The position numbers and the translations under genes are program-made. A stretch of DNA of 64,000 nt from Ascidia mentula (Eukaryota > Chordata > Ascidiacea > Phlebobranchia > Ascidiidae): contig OX387204.1 in NCBI GenBank assembly GCA_947561715.1, positions 10,979,001-11,043,000 on the forward strand, written 5' to 3'. How positions within the stretch are numbered: the first letter of the stretch is position 1; every line of letters begins with the position of its first letter. The notes under the pieces are model-generated. The model made no database searches and was not told the origin of the DNA. It was given only the letters and a program-made list of their open reading frames with translations. Of the stretch, positions 1 through 51,204 are shown one piece after another.

Positions 1-1335
1 CTATAAAGAACCGTATAGTAAACCTCTTTTCGAAAATTTTATCAGGGCGGGTGTGAAATAATCACTGGCCAATAAAATTTGTCAACTATCGCTGTTACAA
101 CTTGTGTAGCATCAACACGGACCCATTAACACAGTTTTCTGCCCATATGACTCAGCGAAACACGAAAATCACACGTTATGGGCGTCTAAAAATTAGTCGT
201 TTGACCAAACAAAGTAAAATATTACCTCGATTTCATTACAGTTGTTGATCGTACAGCAGAAAATTGTATAGCTTCACTAGTTTCAACTAAAATTGGAAGT
301 AAAATTTTTTCATTGTGTATCCTCCACAGCCTAATGGGTCTCACAGGTGACCTCACCAGAAAATCGTGGTGAACGGTGAAATGTCTAAAAAACATTTCCT
401 GAAATGTGTTGTTGGACCCATCAACGTAACAAAACCCTATACATTGATTTCCTGTTGCTCAGTATACCCTTTGGCTCTAAGGCGTTAAGTCATCACAGTT
501 ACATCATACACACATGTGCACAAAGTAACTTACCAATGATCATGTTCTACGCAACAGAGAAGTGCTCTTATACAGCGACTGATGCAGCACCATGCTCAAC
601 GGTCAGAGACGAAACCGCATGTTCGTTGTGTTTTCAGACGTAAATTTATTTTTATTTTTAGCTGAACGCACCCTCGCGCCTTCTGAACTCAAACATCAGT
701 ATGTCTGTAGGACAGCGTATTGGACGTGTTTCTACAGAATTTAAAAATACAAATAGCATGCGAGATGGTTATCAATAACTTTGAATTGTCGTTAATACGT
801 ACGCAGAGGGCACCATGGCACAAAGGCAAGTACAAATTATGTTGTCATGTTTACAATTTTGCACAACACGACTCATAAAACAAAAAACTTTGTTGGAATT
901 TGTGTGGTAATTGGTAGCTCTGTGCAAAATTTTAAAAAGTCCTATGGACCGGAAGTGGTTCAAAAGTTCGTCTTTGTCAAGCGAATACACCACTGTCTGC
1001 TTTGTGTATGTTCGCATCCAAATTTACTTTGTCAAGCGTCTTTTTCTTCTTTGTCAAGCTACCACATCCAAAAGTATTGCATATTTATATGTATACTTTT
1101 GTTTTGTTTTTGATAAATCCTTTGAAGTTGTGTTCATTCGTGCGTGAAATATATTTTGTTGAAAATATTTCACCACAATAAATGACAGTAGTATGTAAAT
1201 AACAACAACGTCAGTTAAAAACGCATAGGCGCTACGAGACTATTGTCATTCTTTGAAGGTAGACACTTCGTTCGTAAGTTAACTTATTTGAAGGTACCCA
1301 GCAATGAACAACGGACATAGGTTACATGTTATCCA
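1..1335. other. Upstream region with no recognised gene
   Basis: No coding exon, RNA gene or clear transposon was recognised here. The open frames are short, contain no recognisable protein similarity and overlap on both strands. The stretch next to 1336 presumably holds the FRY promoter and 5' UTR. A stop codon (TAG, 1318-1320) lies in frame upstream of the chosen FRY start, so the coding sequence cannot extend leftwards without another exon. Confidence 0.4.
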
Positions 1336-41568
<40,233 letters not shown>

Positions 41569-42870
41569 GGGAAACCTGTGACAAAAGACATGTTTGTTTA
41601 AATGTTCCAGTTTCCTTTTATGAATACAGTATAATTTGTTTTATTGGCCTGTTATATTGCTTTAATCTAAATCAGCTGTTTGTACATCAACAATGCAGGA
41701 TAGGTTAATACTCTGCTTAACTTTTAAACACAAAAACTCCTTTAAGCAACATATATATGAACTCTAACACAAATAGTCAGTAAACACAACAAAACTTCTT
41801 AGCAGTCTGACGAAGGTTTTCTTAGATTGTGTGCTGCTCATATGTTTTGGTGGACTCATAATTTTTTGCTAGTGGGTAAAGCTTTGCCAGTTTTAACATG
41901 TAAAAAACTTGACTAATGTGTTTGAGGAAGGCAATTGTGAAAAACTGGAGATATGTATTTGGAATTATGTTGTATAACCATTTGCTTATTATAATGACAA
42001 TTTTGGGTTTACTGCAGAATTTAGCAAACTAAGTGCCATACTCACAATTCGCATTGCTCACCCTGCTCTTGCATGCGGCCCTACGCATTGTTTTTTTTCG
42101 CCATCAGCGCGCGTACTATTTTTTCAGTGACAACATCGTTCTATTCATAATTCTGTAAAACTTTGCAAACTAGGGACATTTTATTTAGATTGTCTTCTTA
42201 TTTGGTACTATAACATAATACTCGGTATGTCATATAGTTACTGCAGTTTGTAAAGAGGCTGCGTGACTGACCCGACCCCTGGTATAAGATATGGGCAGTA
42301 TAGGCCTAATTGTATCCAAAATATGCCAATTATACACATGAAAAAAAAACGACAATCAAGTAATAGATACGACAGTCAGCCACATGATTGCAATAGTGAC
42401 CTAGGTTGTGCTACAAAATATTTTATGGCCATCTTTACTCGATCCTAAATACACCACGGCGTAGGATAAACCGACCAAACACATGATTCAGTAGGAGAAA
42501 AACGCAGCAATATGGTATATTGATCCCATCCAAGTTGGACCTGTTAGATATTTTTTTTACATTTAAACGTTATCTCGTTAGGCTTTCTGTGTCACGGTTA
42601 GGGAACCTCTGGTGTACTTGTTGGGCAATTTCGTTATCAAGGCTACTTTGACAATTAAGTTACGCGACAGGTAACGTGTCAGTTTGTTATGCTGGAAGTG
42701 ATAACGTAGACATTGTAAAATATTTTATGATGACAAACGTTTGAAATTGATTTCGTGCAGAGTTGGCGAGAGGATTTACAAATAGGCTAAATACGGCGAC
42801 AAGGAAAGCGAAAACAACATGCTATAACACGAAAATAATACACGCACATTCAGAAAACAAATACCATGCA

Positions 42871-42887
42871 AATATATATATATATAG
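42871..42887. repeat. TA microsatellite
   Basis: A run of alternating A and T of about 17 bases, followed by AGCCTATATATA. It is an ordinary simple repeat in intergenic DNA. Confidence 0.7.
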
Positions 42888-43249
42888 CCTATATATAAAA
42901 CATTGTAAAGGTATAGTGACGCTCATCATCATAAATTAGGTTTTGCAAGTTCACTCAAAACGTATATTGACGCTTCTTATATTTCGAGTTTGTGAAAGGG
43001 TCAAAATAAACTCTACCAACTTAGGTTTTTTGCGGCTCCCAACTTGTTTTAGTTTAGTACAAAAAAATGTGTCAGGCTCATTGCATGCCAAAGGTTGCCG
43101 ACCTCTGCTATGCCATACAATCAATATCGACCAAAATTTATGTTAATGGACCACCGTATGAAAAAACAGACCATATTGCACACTTAATTAATGAATGATT
43201 TGAGGTACGCACAAGTTATTGACACGGAGTGCCTGATTAACCGTTAGAC

Positions 43250-43658
43250 CAGTGGTTCCCAAAGTGGGCGATTGGGAGGCGCTTAAGTCCGTGTTTCTCA
43301 ACAGGTGGTACGTTTACCACTGTCCACTAGTGATATGCGACCGCATTCCAGGTGGTACGCGAGCACCTTTCCGTAATTTTCTTAGCTTATGCTTGGTGGA
43401 ACGTGCATTCACCACATTCACCACTCTTTTAGATGGAAGAAAATCGTCTTGATATCGACAATTGAGGAGAGTTTACGATTGTTTTTGTCCGACATGAAAC
43501 CTGATATTGAGAAATTGGTGTCATTGCACCAACCTCACCCATCGCATTAATTGACAAGCAACAAATAAATTTATTGTGTTTTTTGTCTGTTCTGTTGGGC
43601 GTTGTTAAATGACCAAGGTGTTTGGGAGGCGGTACAGAAAAAAGTTTGAGAAACACTG
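43250..43658. mobile_element. hAT-type element with a second hAT piece nested inside
   Basis: The outer ends CAGTGGTTCCCAAAG and AGTTTGAGAAACACTG are flanked by 8-bp sequences CGTTAGAC (43242-43249) and CATTAGAC (43659-43666), which differ at one base. About 40 bp in, a second hAT-type start (GTGTTTCTCAACAGGTGGTA) appears. It is followed by GGTGGTACGCGAGCACCTTT, which is shared with the family at 7018 and 47897. The order suggests one MITE jumped into another. Confidence 0.7.
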
Positions 43659-44378
43659 CATTAGACAAACAAGACACGCGTCTTCGGGGCAAATTCAGGT
43701 CACCTAAATAACTTTATCCCGCAAATTCAGGATTAAAGAAGCCGACAAAGTTCTTTTTTCATGCATCAATATAACCACTCTAATGGTAGTTCATTTTCCT
43801 TTTCCGTTTTATTGTCCCTTTTAATTTTTGTGTTTTTATCGTGTACTCTACGCCTAAATGAACAATCCATCTCCGATTTACACCACCACGATTGGACTGT
43901 CCTCGGGAAGTTTTATGTCTGTTGATATGGATAAAAGGAAACGTTCTGAGAACCGAGTTGGCGTTTGCGTTTCGATGGGTTTTGGAAAAAAATACACATG
44001 CAAAGTTATTTCTTTTACAAACTTGACTTCCCAAAAGATCGATGAATATGTCGTTTACATAGGATAAGCGCACAAATACAAATATTTCGGCTAAAGTAAA
44101 AGTCGCCCAAAGGCATCCATTTAAACCCGTTTAAGCGGCAACCAACTAGTACCCTAACTAAGCCAACGGTAATAAAAGAATGGTTTAATGTCGATATTAG
44201 CCTGTTATGTGAACGCAAAGAAAATATAATGCACTTTGTGTTGAAACAAATACCATTGTTACGAATGAATTGTCAGTCAACAAGACAATATTATATTTGT
44301 TTTGTTTGCGACAAATTTGAACAAGTTATGCGAGGTTGGGTGATATATTCATGAAAACTTGATTGATAGCTCAGCAAT

Positions 44379-47300
44379 ATGGGACTTCGCATGGTAAGTC
44401 ATTACCTTTTTTTCATTTTTTAACTTGACGTGTTTTACTATCGAACGGAATCGGGTGTGCCGTGAAAGTTTTGAATATTTTGTGAAAAAGTTTCGACATG
44501 TGTTCTGCAAAACCCTAAATATGAAAAGTATTATTTAAGTAGCCTACCTGCACTGGAATTATTCCTGTAAGCACAGTAATTTACAACAAACAACGTTTGG
44601 TACTGAACACTGTAAATAAAGAAATAGATACCGAACATTCAGCCCTCAATTAGGCAATTTGATTATGTCAACACTCAACAGGCCAAAAATTTGCGTTCAA
44701 TGCTGCCACGTGCCTACACTGAATTAGGCCTACAAAGATGGTTCAAGTGTCCGTGACCCTTCAAAGTTAGAAAAACACATGGTCTAAACTGCAAGCTTTG
44801 ATGATTTTCAATTAACCGAATTAACTTCAATTTTTTTAAACTTAAACCAGTGTTTTTCAAGTTCAATCTATGCAACCATCCGCATCATTGCGGATATGAC
44901 AATTTGTTGTGCGGATGACAATCGCGTGATAAATATAGTTTGTTTAGTTTTGGAATTTCCTATGTTTTGCGACCTACTATCATAACATGTCTACCAATGC
45001 ACTTCTAGTAGTATTAAACATATCAGAGGTGCCCTATTTTATTGTATGAGCCGCTTGTTAGAATGTTTATTTGGACAGGCGGCATAAAAGGCAATTCTTA
45101 TGTATTTCGCTTATAATTACTGCCTGCAGCGTTGTTTCATGCAACCGAAACGCTGCATAAACCTTGACAAATGTAAGAACTGTGACACTAAACATTTTCC
45201 AGTCTACTGGAACCTTGTACCCTCGTCATGATGTTTAAGTTAGTTTCTCTAAAACTTTCTGTTGCTCAGAAGATCATAACAATAAATTAAAATTAATGAG
45301 ATTTCAATGGAATTCTGGGAGTATTCATCGATTTTGAACAAAGTTTTTGCAAATTTTGTTATAAACGTATACTTAAAAAACGTGAACTTTAGCGACTCGT
45401 ATGAAGTAGAAAATTTTTTATGTGCGTCGTCAAACCATTTTGTTCAGTGCGTTACCGGTTCACTGAAGTTTTGGAATACATAGTGCAGTTAATAATAATT
45501 CACGAACTTTTGACATTACGGTGTAACAAGCTTTTTGTGTCTTATCTGCGCGCATAATTATAGCGTTGCTGCAATCAAAATTAGAAACCTGACTAAAATT
45601 AAGGCCTCACTTTTTCGTGCATTCACATGACAGGGCACAAAAAATCATAACACGAGCTGTACTTGAAGTCTGAGGTATACCCTATTTATTTGATACAAAA
45701 TATGCATTTTTGTGCAGTTAAGAGTTGTAAATTTCCTTTGCAAAAAATGTGTGTGTGTGTGTGTTCTTTTATACGACTTATGTAACCAAGTGTTATTTAC
45801 CTGTCCGCTTGTGTTCGTGATGGGGTTCTGTGGTTTTTGAAAAGTAAAACCGTTTAATTCGTTTGGCCGTGTTGTGCGGACGGATCTTTCGTGCCAAACA
45901 AATTTGCGGACTGTCTTCGAAAAGGTTGAAAGCGCTGACTTAAGCGAAATGTTTTTACATGTGTTATGAAGTGCCGTACGGAGAAACAAGTAAATGCTTT
46001 GCAACCAAACTAGTGGCGTTTCATTGGCTATTATAACCTCATGGCGTATGTTTTCTGTATGGGCCCCACATGAAAATACAGACCAATTGTTAGATCAGGT
46101 TGTAATAATTTCCAGACTATTTTTAATACAGCTGGTCATAATTCTGGCTAAATATTCTTCTTCGGTCGGCATTGCCTGTAAAGTTTATAATTTTTATAAT
46201 TATTATCTCACAACAGCTCGCCAATATAGGCATGAGACCACGCGCGGCAAATAAAATTCAGTGCAAACATATTACTGTGGTTCGTGAAGTTTTGTCGACT
46301 GTTCTAAGTTTGTTCAAAAACTGTAATTCTTAATCTTTCTCCTTGTCAGCACCTTCTTGAAATAACCAACCAGTTCTCGCATCCCCTTCATTTTTGTCTG
46401 CTGCAAGTATTAACTTCATCACTGGGTATAGGTGTATAATAAAATATTAATACCGACATTGCTAAAAAAACAACCCCCCTAGGAGCAGATCTTGCACCCC
46501 TGGTAAAGAACACCTGGCCTTGAATAAGATTCACCGGACGCCCATCGCTACCATGGCTGCCGTCATATAATGGTGTTGAAATTTCGCTGTGATGTTCATT
46601 TTCTGCCCACGAGTATAGCGAATAGACTGTGGCAACGCCTCTAACTGCACCTGTATACCATGACCGATCAAGTTCGGTTTAATTTGACTACACCCACACA
46701 TGCCTATTTCACTAAATTAACATCCCTATTTCAGTGGAGCCCTGCAGAACGACCTTACCACAAGTTAAGGGGGGATAGTTTGCTAGAAAAATGGTGTCAA
46801 TCTTCTTGCGAATTTGTGAGTGTTGGACTGATTGGGAAGAATTTGCACACTTTTGTATTGACTGTTTGAAACTTTTAAGTAAGAAGGTCAGCTGCTCCTT
46901 TTTATTGTGTTATTATGTAACTTTGGTAAGGTAAGCTACTCCTATATTTATGCAGAAGTTTGGGAAGTAAAAGTTAAGATGAAAATTCGTTTCGCTCTTT
47001 CATGGAAGAACTGATTGAGCAATAGCGAAGACTGGCGAATGCAAATGTATATCAGGACTTTCTTTTCTAGGCTATACTTCCTGTTACAATCAGTCACGGT
47101 TTATATGGACCTTAGGCTAAAAACCCTGAAACGATGAAATAAAACCGAATAATTCTAACGCTGGATGCTATACAAGTCCGTAGAGTTGAATTACAGTATA
47201 TGAGAAAGTCCGAGGATAGATAATATTTAATTCGACAAAAATGTGTTTGTTTTTCGGTATCCCCGGTTCTTCATTTCTCTAACCGACAGCTCTTCTTATC

Positions 47301-50134
47301 AAAATGTTGCATAAAAAAGCGCTTGTAAATCTGATTCCACCAAAATTGCAGATATTCTTGCAAAAAGGGGTCGCTCTAAGCGGTTTTACCTAGTCGTGAA
47401 ATAGTACTGTTTTAATGGTTGCGCTGGGATCAGTTTGCAGTTAATTCAGTGGTTTCCAACCGTTTAGGCCTGAGACTTACTTTTAATGGCGACTTTTTTG
47501 GCGGACCACTTTGAGGCAAAACTTTTATCGCAAAATTTGTTTGAGCAATTCTGGCCACCACTGGGATATATCGTTGATAACTAGATTCTAAACAGCGCAC
47601 AACTGTTAAATTGTAACAAAGTAGCAGACAGTTGTTCCGTTAAAATAGAGAATGAATATTTAGGAACATAACTGACGGTTTTATATATCTTCAATACAAA
47701 AGGCGTTTTCAACTCCCCCCTTTTTTTACTTATCGCAACTTCAACGTACCATTTTGGCGGTTCGCCTTCAGTTTACACTGAAAATGATTGTAGTATAACA
47801 ATCGACACGTCTGTAGCATGAAGTTTCAACTATTGCATTGGCTATTTGGTATTAAAGAGAATGTATAATTATTGTTACGAAATAGAATGATTAGGCCAGT
47901 GTTTCCCAACCAGTGGTACGCGACGGCATTCCAGGTGGTACGCGAGCACCTTTAAATCGTAAGCTCTGTCAAAATGTTTGTTACTTCAACCCCTAGGTTA
48001 TTTTGTAACACTCAACTAGGTGGTACGGCTGTTTTACCTCCAAGTGGTACGCAATCACAAAAAGGTTGGGAATCACTGGATTAAGCTGTAGCCACAAGGA
48101 GTAAAAGAACTGAAAGTTCAACAGACCTCTTAGAAGGGCTATCAGATCGGCCGTTTTCCGACCGAATTCAAAATCGTTTGGCTGTTTTTGGAATTCTGGC
48201 CATTTTTCGATTACTTATATTTATATGATTGTTATATTTGATATTATATGATTACAATCGAAAACGTTTCTCCTGGTTGTCTGTGAACATGGCTTTACAC
48301 ATGTTCTTTTTGGGCACCGTTTATTTGTGTAATGATGAGATTGGTTTTAATGAAAAGTAAAACAGTGGTTCTTAAATCGAAACCTTGTTTCCCACCAACA
48401 TATAATTTTTTCAACTTAAAATGTAATTGTTGCAATGCGGCTCTCCTGGCCTAAATTAATTAAAATTTAATTTTTGCATTTGTGTGAAATCTTGCACTTT
48501 TCAATGAAAATGCAGGAAAGTTCAACAAACAAATCATTTTACCGAAATAGAAAAAAGATTTACAAGTTTTATTTTGCCAACGATCGATGTTTGGAGTCGC
48601 ACAAACCTTACTCAGTTTCAAATAACCCGTTCTTTTCAATGTTAGTAGAAACACGATAATGTCTACCCATGGCAAAAGGAAATCCCATTTCAAAAACCGA
48701 TTACAATCGGTTTGCCAACTATTGCGTCAACTTTTTGACCGAATAGCATCGCTATTCCCATCGGTTAAGAACCGCTGCACTAAAACATATAGTAATACGT
48801 CAGTTTTTAGTGATTTATAGAAAAGAGCTAAAAGGGGTTTGCGGGTTGCATGAAAATCGTTAAAAAAAGAGTCACGGAACCAACAGTGGTTGAGAAACAC
48901 TGGTTTAAGCCTTATCGGGAGTGTATTTTATCGTGTTTCGACTTGTCAGGTAAAAGTAGGGTACGTGGTATGCATTATTAATCGCCTTTTTGTTTTTATT
49001 GTTTCCACACAAATGAAAAGTACCAGATCTGCTGATGGGTAGGACACTGTTGGTAATGCTTTTTGTCCACGGAAACTTCTTAATTTCACCTCGTTTTAGT
49101 ATTTACAATATAGGCCTGACACACGCAAAATTGCAAGAGTTAGTCACAACCTTGTTACGTGGCAAGCAAAATGGCATTATTGCATGACACCCCGGGATTA
49201 AATCTCAGCGGGAGCAGATTTTTCGATAAACCTGAAAGGGGTATGCGACTGCCCTGACGTCATCAAAAGGTATAGTGCTATTTTTGCTGCAAGGCATAGT
49301 CATTAATAGGAACTGCTCTTCTGGTACTTAGTTTCAAACGTGTTTATGGATACCAACGTTTCGTCCACCATCCCGCGAAACTTTCTCAGGGTTATGTCAC
49401 AACGATAATACACCATCAAAAGGGTTCCGTCTTTTCCCAAAATACTGCTTTCAAAAAATTATTTGTATAATTTACTGAAATGACAATATTATAAATTGTC
49501 AATTGCGTACCAAGGTTTTTCTTTCTGCAGATTCTTTTGTTTTTACTTTTGGTAAAAACAAATCAACCTCAAGTCGCCGCTCAAGTCACTGATGGCAATA
49601 TAGACATGTCAGTGGCCGATTACGATTATTCAACTCAAGACGATGTGCCTTTAACTGACTCGAATAATAACGTACCAACAGGTAAAACGCGGTATTTATT
49701 GTTGTGTCGAAAGAATGCGACTTCATATGATTATGAAACTTCACAGTCGGAAATTCTCCACAAGAAGCTGCCACAACTGGTGTTTCAAACAACATCAACA
49801 GCGTACCAGGTAAATTGTTTATTTTTTATAGAGTGCTTAAAATTAAACTATAAATTAGTTGATTGTTTCTATTATTCGAGGAACCACAAGTGTGGACACA
49901 GGCGACAATTCGGTTGATGGTGACGGTGGTTCTGACAATTCGGTTGGTGGTGACGGTGGTTCTGACAATTCTGTAACTGATGGGAACGACACAACGAATT
50001 CAGGTATGACGTAAAATTGTTGTCACAATTGAGTTTTCTAACTATTTGTGGTTTCAGGTTATACAACACAATCTGGAATATTGACAGTTACTATTGTTAT
50101 TGCTAGTGTTTTTATGGCCATGTATATAAACTGA
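44379..50134 (+). CDS. Small secreted or GPI-anchored Asn/Ser/Gly/Asp-rich protein
   Basis: Five exons, 44379-44393, 49531-49681, 49747-49809, 49881-50003 and 50058-50134, give 142 codons with every phase agreeing. Exon 1 encodes only MGLRM before GTAAGT. Exon 2 begins ILLFLLLVKTNQPQ, so together they form a signal peptide, which the second exon alone cannot start because it has no ATG. The mature part is low complexity (DYDYSTQDD, then SNN and GGSDNSV repeats). The last exon ends in a hydrophobic tail, GILTVTIVIASVFMAMYIN-stop, resembling a GPI-attachment signal or a single membrane span. Exons 2-4 end in phase 1 within a Gly codon. Function is unknown. The weak point is the 5.1 kb first intron, and another first exon remains possible. 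Confidence 0.6.
45748..45764. repeat. TG microsatellite
   Basis: Eight or so TG units in a row. The overlapping 119-codon minus-strand open frame reads through it as a Thr/His run, which argues against that frame being a gene. Confidence 0.7.
47447..47560. mobile_element. hAT element fragment
   Basis: It begins CAGTGGTTTCCAACCG and continues with a GGCGGACCACTTTGAGGC stretch. It resembles the left part of the element at 21671-22176. No matching right terminus or 8-bp duplication was found, so only the left part is annotated and its right edge is approximate. Confidence 0.4.
47897..48078. mobile_element. hAT-type MITE, 182 bp
   Basis: The ends CAGTGTTTCCCAACC and GGTTGGGAATCACTG are flanked by GATTAGGC (47889-47896) and GATTAAGC (48079-48086), which differ at one base. 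The interior CCAGGTGGTACGCGAGCACC and AAGTGGTACGC phrases identify it as an inverted relative of 7018-7250. Confidence 0.75.
48363..48777. mobile_element. Probable hAT-type MITE, 415 bp
   Basis: The left end CAGTGGTTCTTAAAT and right end GGTTAAGAACCGCTG are inverted repeats related to those at 17059-17544. The flanking octamers AAGTAAAA and CACTAAAA agree at only five positions, so this copy is older or the ends are off by a base or two. The open frames inside it are not considered genes. Confidence 0.55.
49899..49969 (+). repeat. 30-bp coding minisatellite, two and a half units
   Basis: Units of GACAATTCGGTTG followed by GTGGTGACGGTGGTTCT repeat twice and begin a third time within exon 4 of the secreted-protein gene. 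They encode DNSV-[DG]-GDGGS decapeptides. Being a multiple of three, changes in copy number would keep the frame, so length polymorphism is likely. Confidence 0.8.
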
Positions 50135-50176
50135 AATGGAAACTAAAAATGTAACGATGTTTATCTCGAAAGCGTG

Positions 50177-50182
50177 AATAAA
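50177..50182 (+). promoter_or_regulatory. Polyadenylation signal AATAAA
   Basis: A canonical hexamer lies 43 bp after the stop codon of the secreted-protein gene. This supports that gene as a real, short transcription unit. Confidence 0.6.
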
Positions 50183-50349
50183 GAATTTTGACAACCGTTT
50201 GAGGTAAACAAAGCACAAAAAGGTAGAATTTTAGTCTAAAACAAATTTGTTGTAAAGACCGTTAGTTGAACAAGTTATTCGCGATCAACATGAAAGCCGC
50301 ACAGTACCCTTTTTAATAGACCAATGTAGCAGTAACGTGATATTGCTCG

Positions 50350-50685
50350 CACTGGCGTAGAGTACGGGGGTGCAGGGGTGCCGCGCACCCCCGACCTTTT
50401 CTAAATTTACAACGCAATCGCATCGTGTCCTTTCGGTTTTCGCCGGTTTAAACCGCAGCAAAAATAAAGGCGCATTTCCTTCTGATAGCACGCAAAGTGC
50501 TCAACACGCTGATTCGTTTGTCTCGTATTCGCGAACAACAATTACGCAACAAGCGAAATTACGTTGGTGATGAACGTGCTTACATAGACGACGCTTTAAC
50601 TTGTTTATGGCGTGCAAAACGACCTTCTGACGTTAGTATTTTTTTTCGCCGCACCCCCGTTGATGTGCAAAACTCTACGCCTATG
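50350..50685. mobile_element. hAT-type MITE, 336 bp
   Basis: The ends CACTGGCGTAGAGT and ACTCTACGCCTATG are inverted repeats with an exact 8-bp duplication ATTGCTCG (50342-50349 and 50686-50693). The interior has GC-rich runs (GGGGGTGCAGGGGTGCCGCG near 50367). It explains the overlapping open frames on both strands. It lies between the secreted-protein gene and the 3' end of the SYTL-like gene. Confidence 0.8.
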
Positions 50686-51023
50686 ATTGCTCGGGTTAGT
50701 TAAATTGCTTCGGTGTCTTTCAATAACTCGTCGTCACACACCGTTTATCTTAAGTTTCGCTTCTAAAAAGTTTTTACCCGATGCAATGCGATCTGCTGTC
50801 AGGTTTAGCTATATACAACGAGCATTAGTCATTAGCGAGTGAGTGTTGGTTGGGGTGCAGGCACTGTTTGCAAATCACCCGCCACGAAACATTCTTTAAA
50901 AACACCATCAGGTCTGGCGGACAAAAATTAGGGTTAGACTAAGAGTCAACAATCAGTTACTGTTATCAACAACTTTCTTTTGCTCATATTGTTAACAGCA
51001 GATTAGTAATATTGTTGCTAAGT

Positions 51024-51029
51024 TTTATT
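51024..51029 (-). promoter_or_regulatory. Candidate polyadenylation signal for the SYTL-like gene
   Basis: AATAAA on the minus strand lies about 175 bp past the stop codon at 51205-51207. Position and strand fit, but no cleavage site can be seen from sequence alone. Confidence 0.4.
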
Positions 51030-51204
51030 GATAAAACTTCGGACGATGAACGAGTTTGCCAAAATTGTACATTAAATTTTGACGAATACCATTCGCAAAT
51101 GGAATTGTACAAATATTGATCGCGAATATAGGGTATCCTCGAAAATGTGATCTTTCGAAACACACTTACAGGTCCAACTAGTGTTACATCACAGCATTCG
51201 TGTT

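Larger units (their letters stand above)
41569..44378. other. Intergenic region between FRY and the secreted-protein gene
   Basis: No exon with similarity or sensible splice sites was recognised. The region holds a nested hAT element (43250-43658), a TA microsatellite near 42871-42887 and otherwise unique-looking sequence. The open frame 43858-44067 has an ATG but no recognisable motif or domain. The FRY 3' UTR must occupy the left edge. Confidence 0.4.
44394..49530 (+). other. Long first intron of the secreted-protein gene
   Basis: This 5.1 kb span has no recognised exon. It contains a TG microsatellite (45748-45764), three hAT-type pieces (47447, 47897-48078, 48363-48777) and a palindromic hAT-like stub near 48886. 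If the exon join proposed for 44379-50134 is wrong, this is plain intergenic DNA. Confidence 0.45.

Noticed and set aside
1312..1335. Spliced-leader acceptor at the CATAG just before the FRY start
   Set aside because: AG is present but there is no polypyrimidine tract, and nothing else in the sequence supports trans-splicing here.
43858..44067. 69-codon open frame with an ATG as a small gene
   Set aside because: No motif, no similarity recognised, and an overlapping opposite-strand frame of greater length. Chance cannot be excluded.
45645..46004. 119-codon minus-strand open frame as a gene
   Set aside because: It runs through a TG microsatellite, has no recognisable domain and no splice or codon-use support.
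49682..49917. Reading straight through from exon 2 of the secreted-protein gene without splicing
   Set aside because: The frame loses its low-complexity character and has no hydrophobic C-terminus, whereas splicing 49682-49746 restores an SNN-rich segment similar to exon 2 and keeps phase to the end.
50285..50703. Overlapping open frames on both strands downstream of the secreted-protein gene
   Set aside because: They coincide with the hAT MITE 50350-50685 and its inverted ends.
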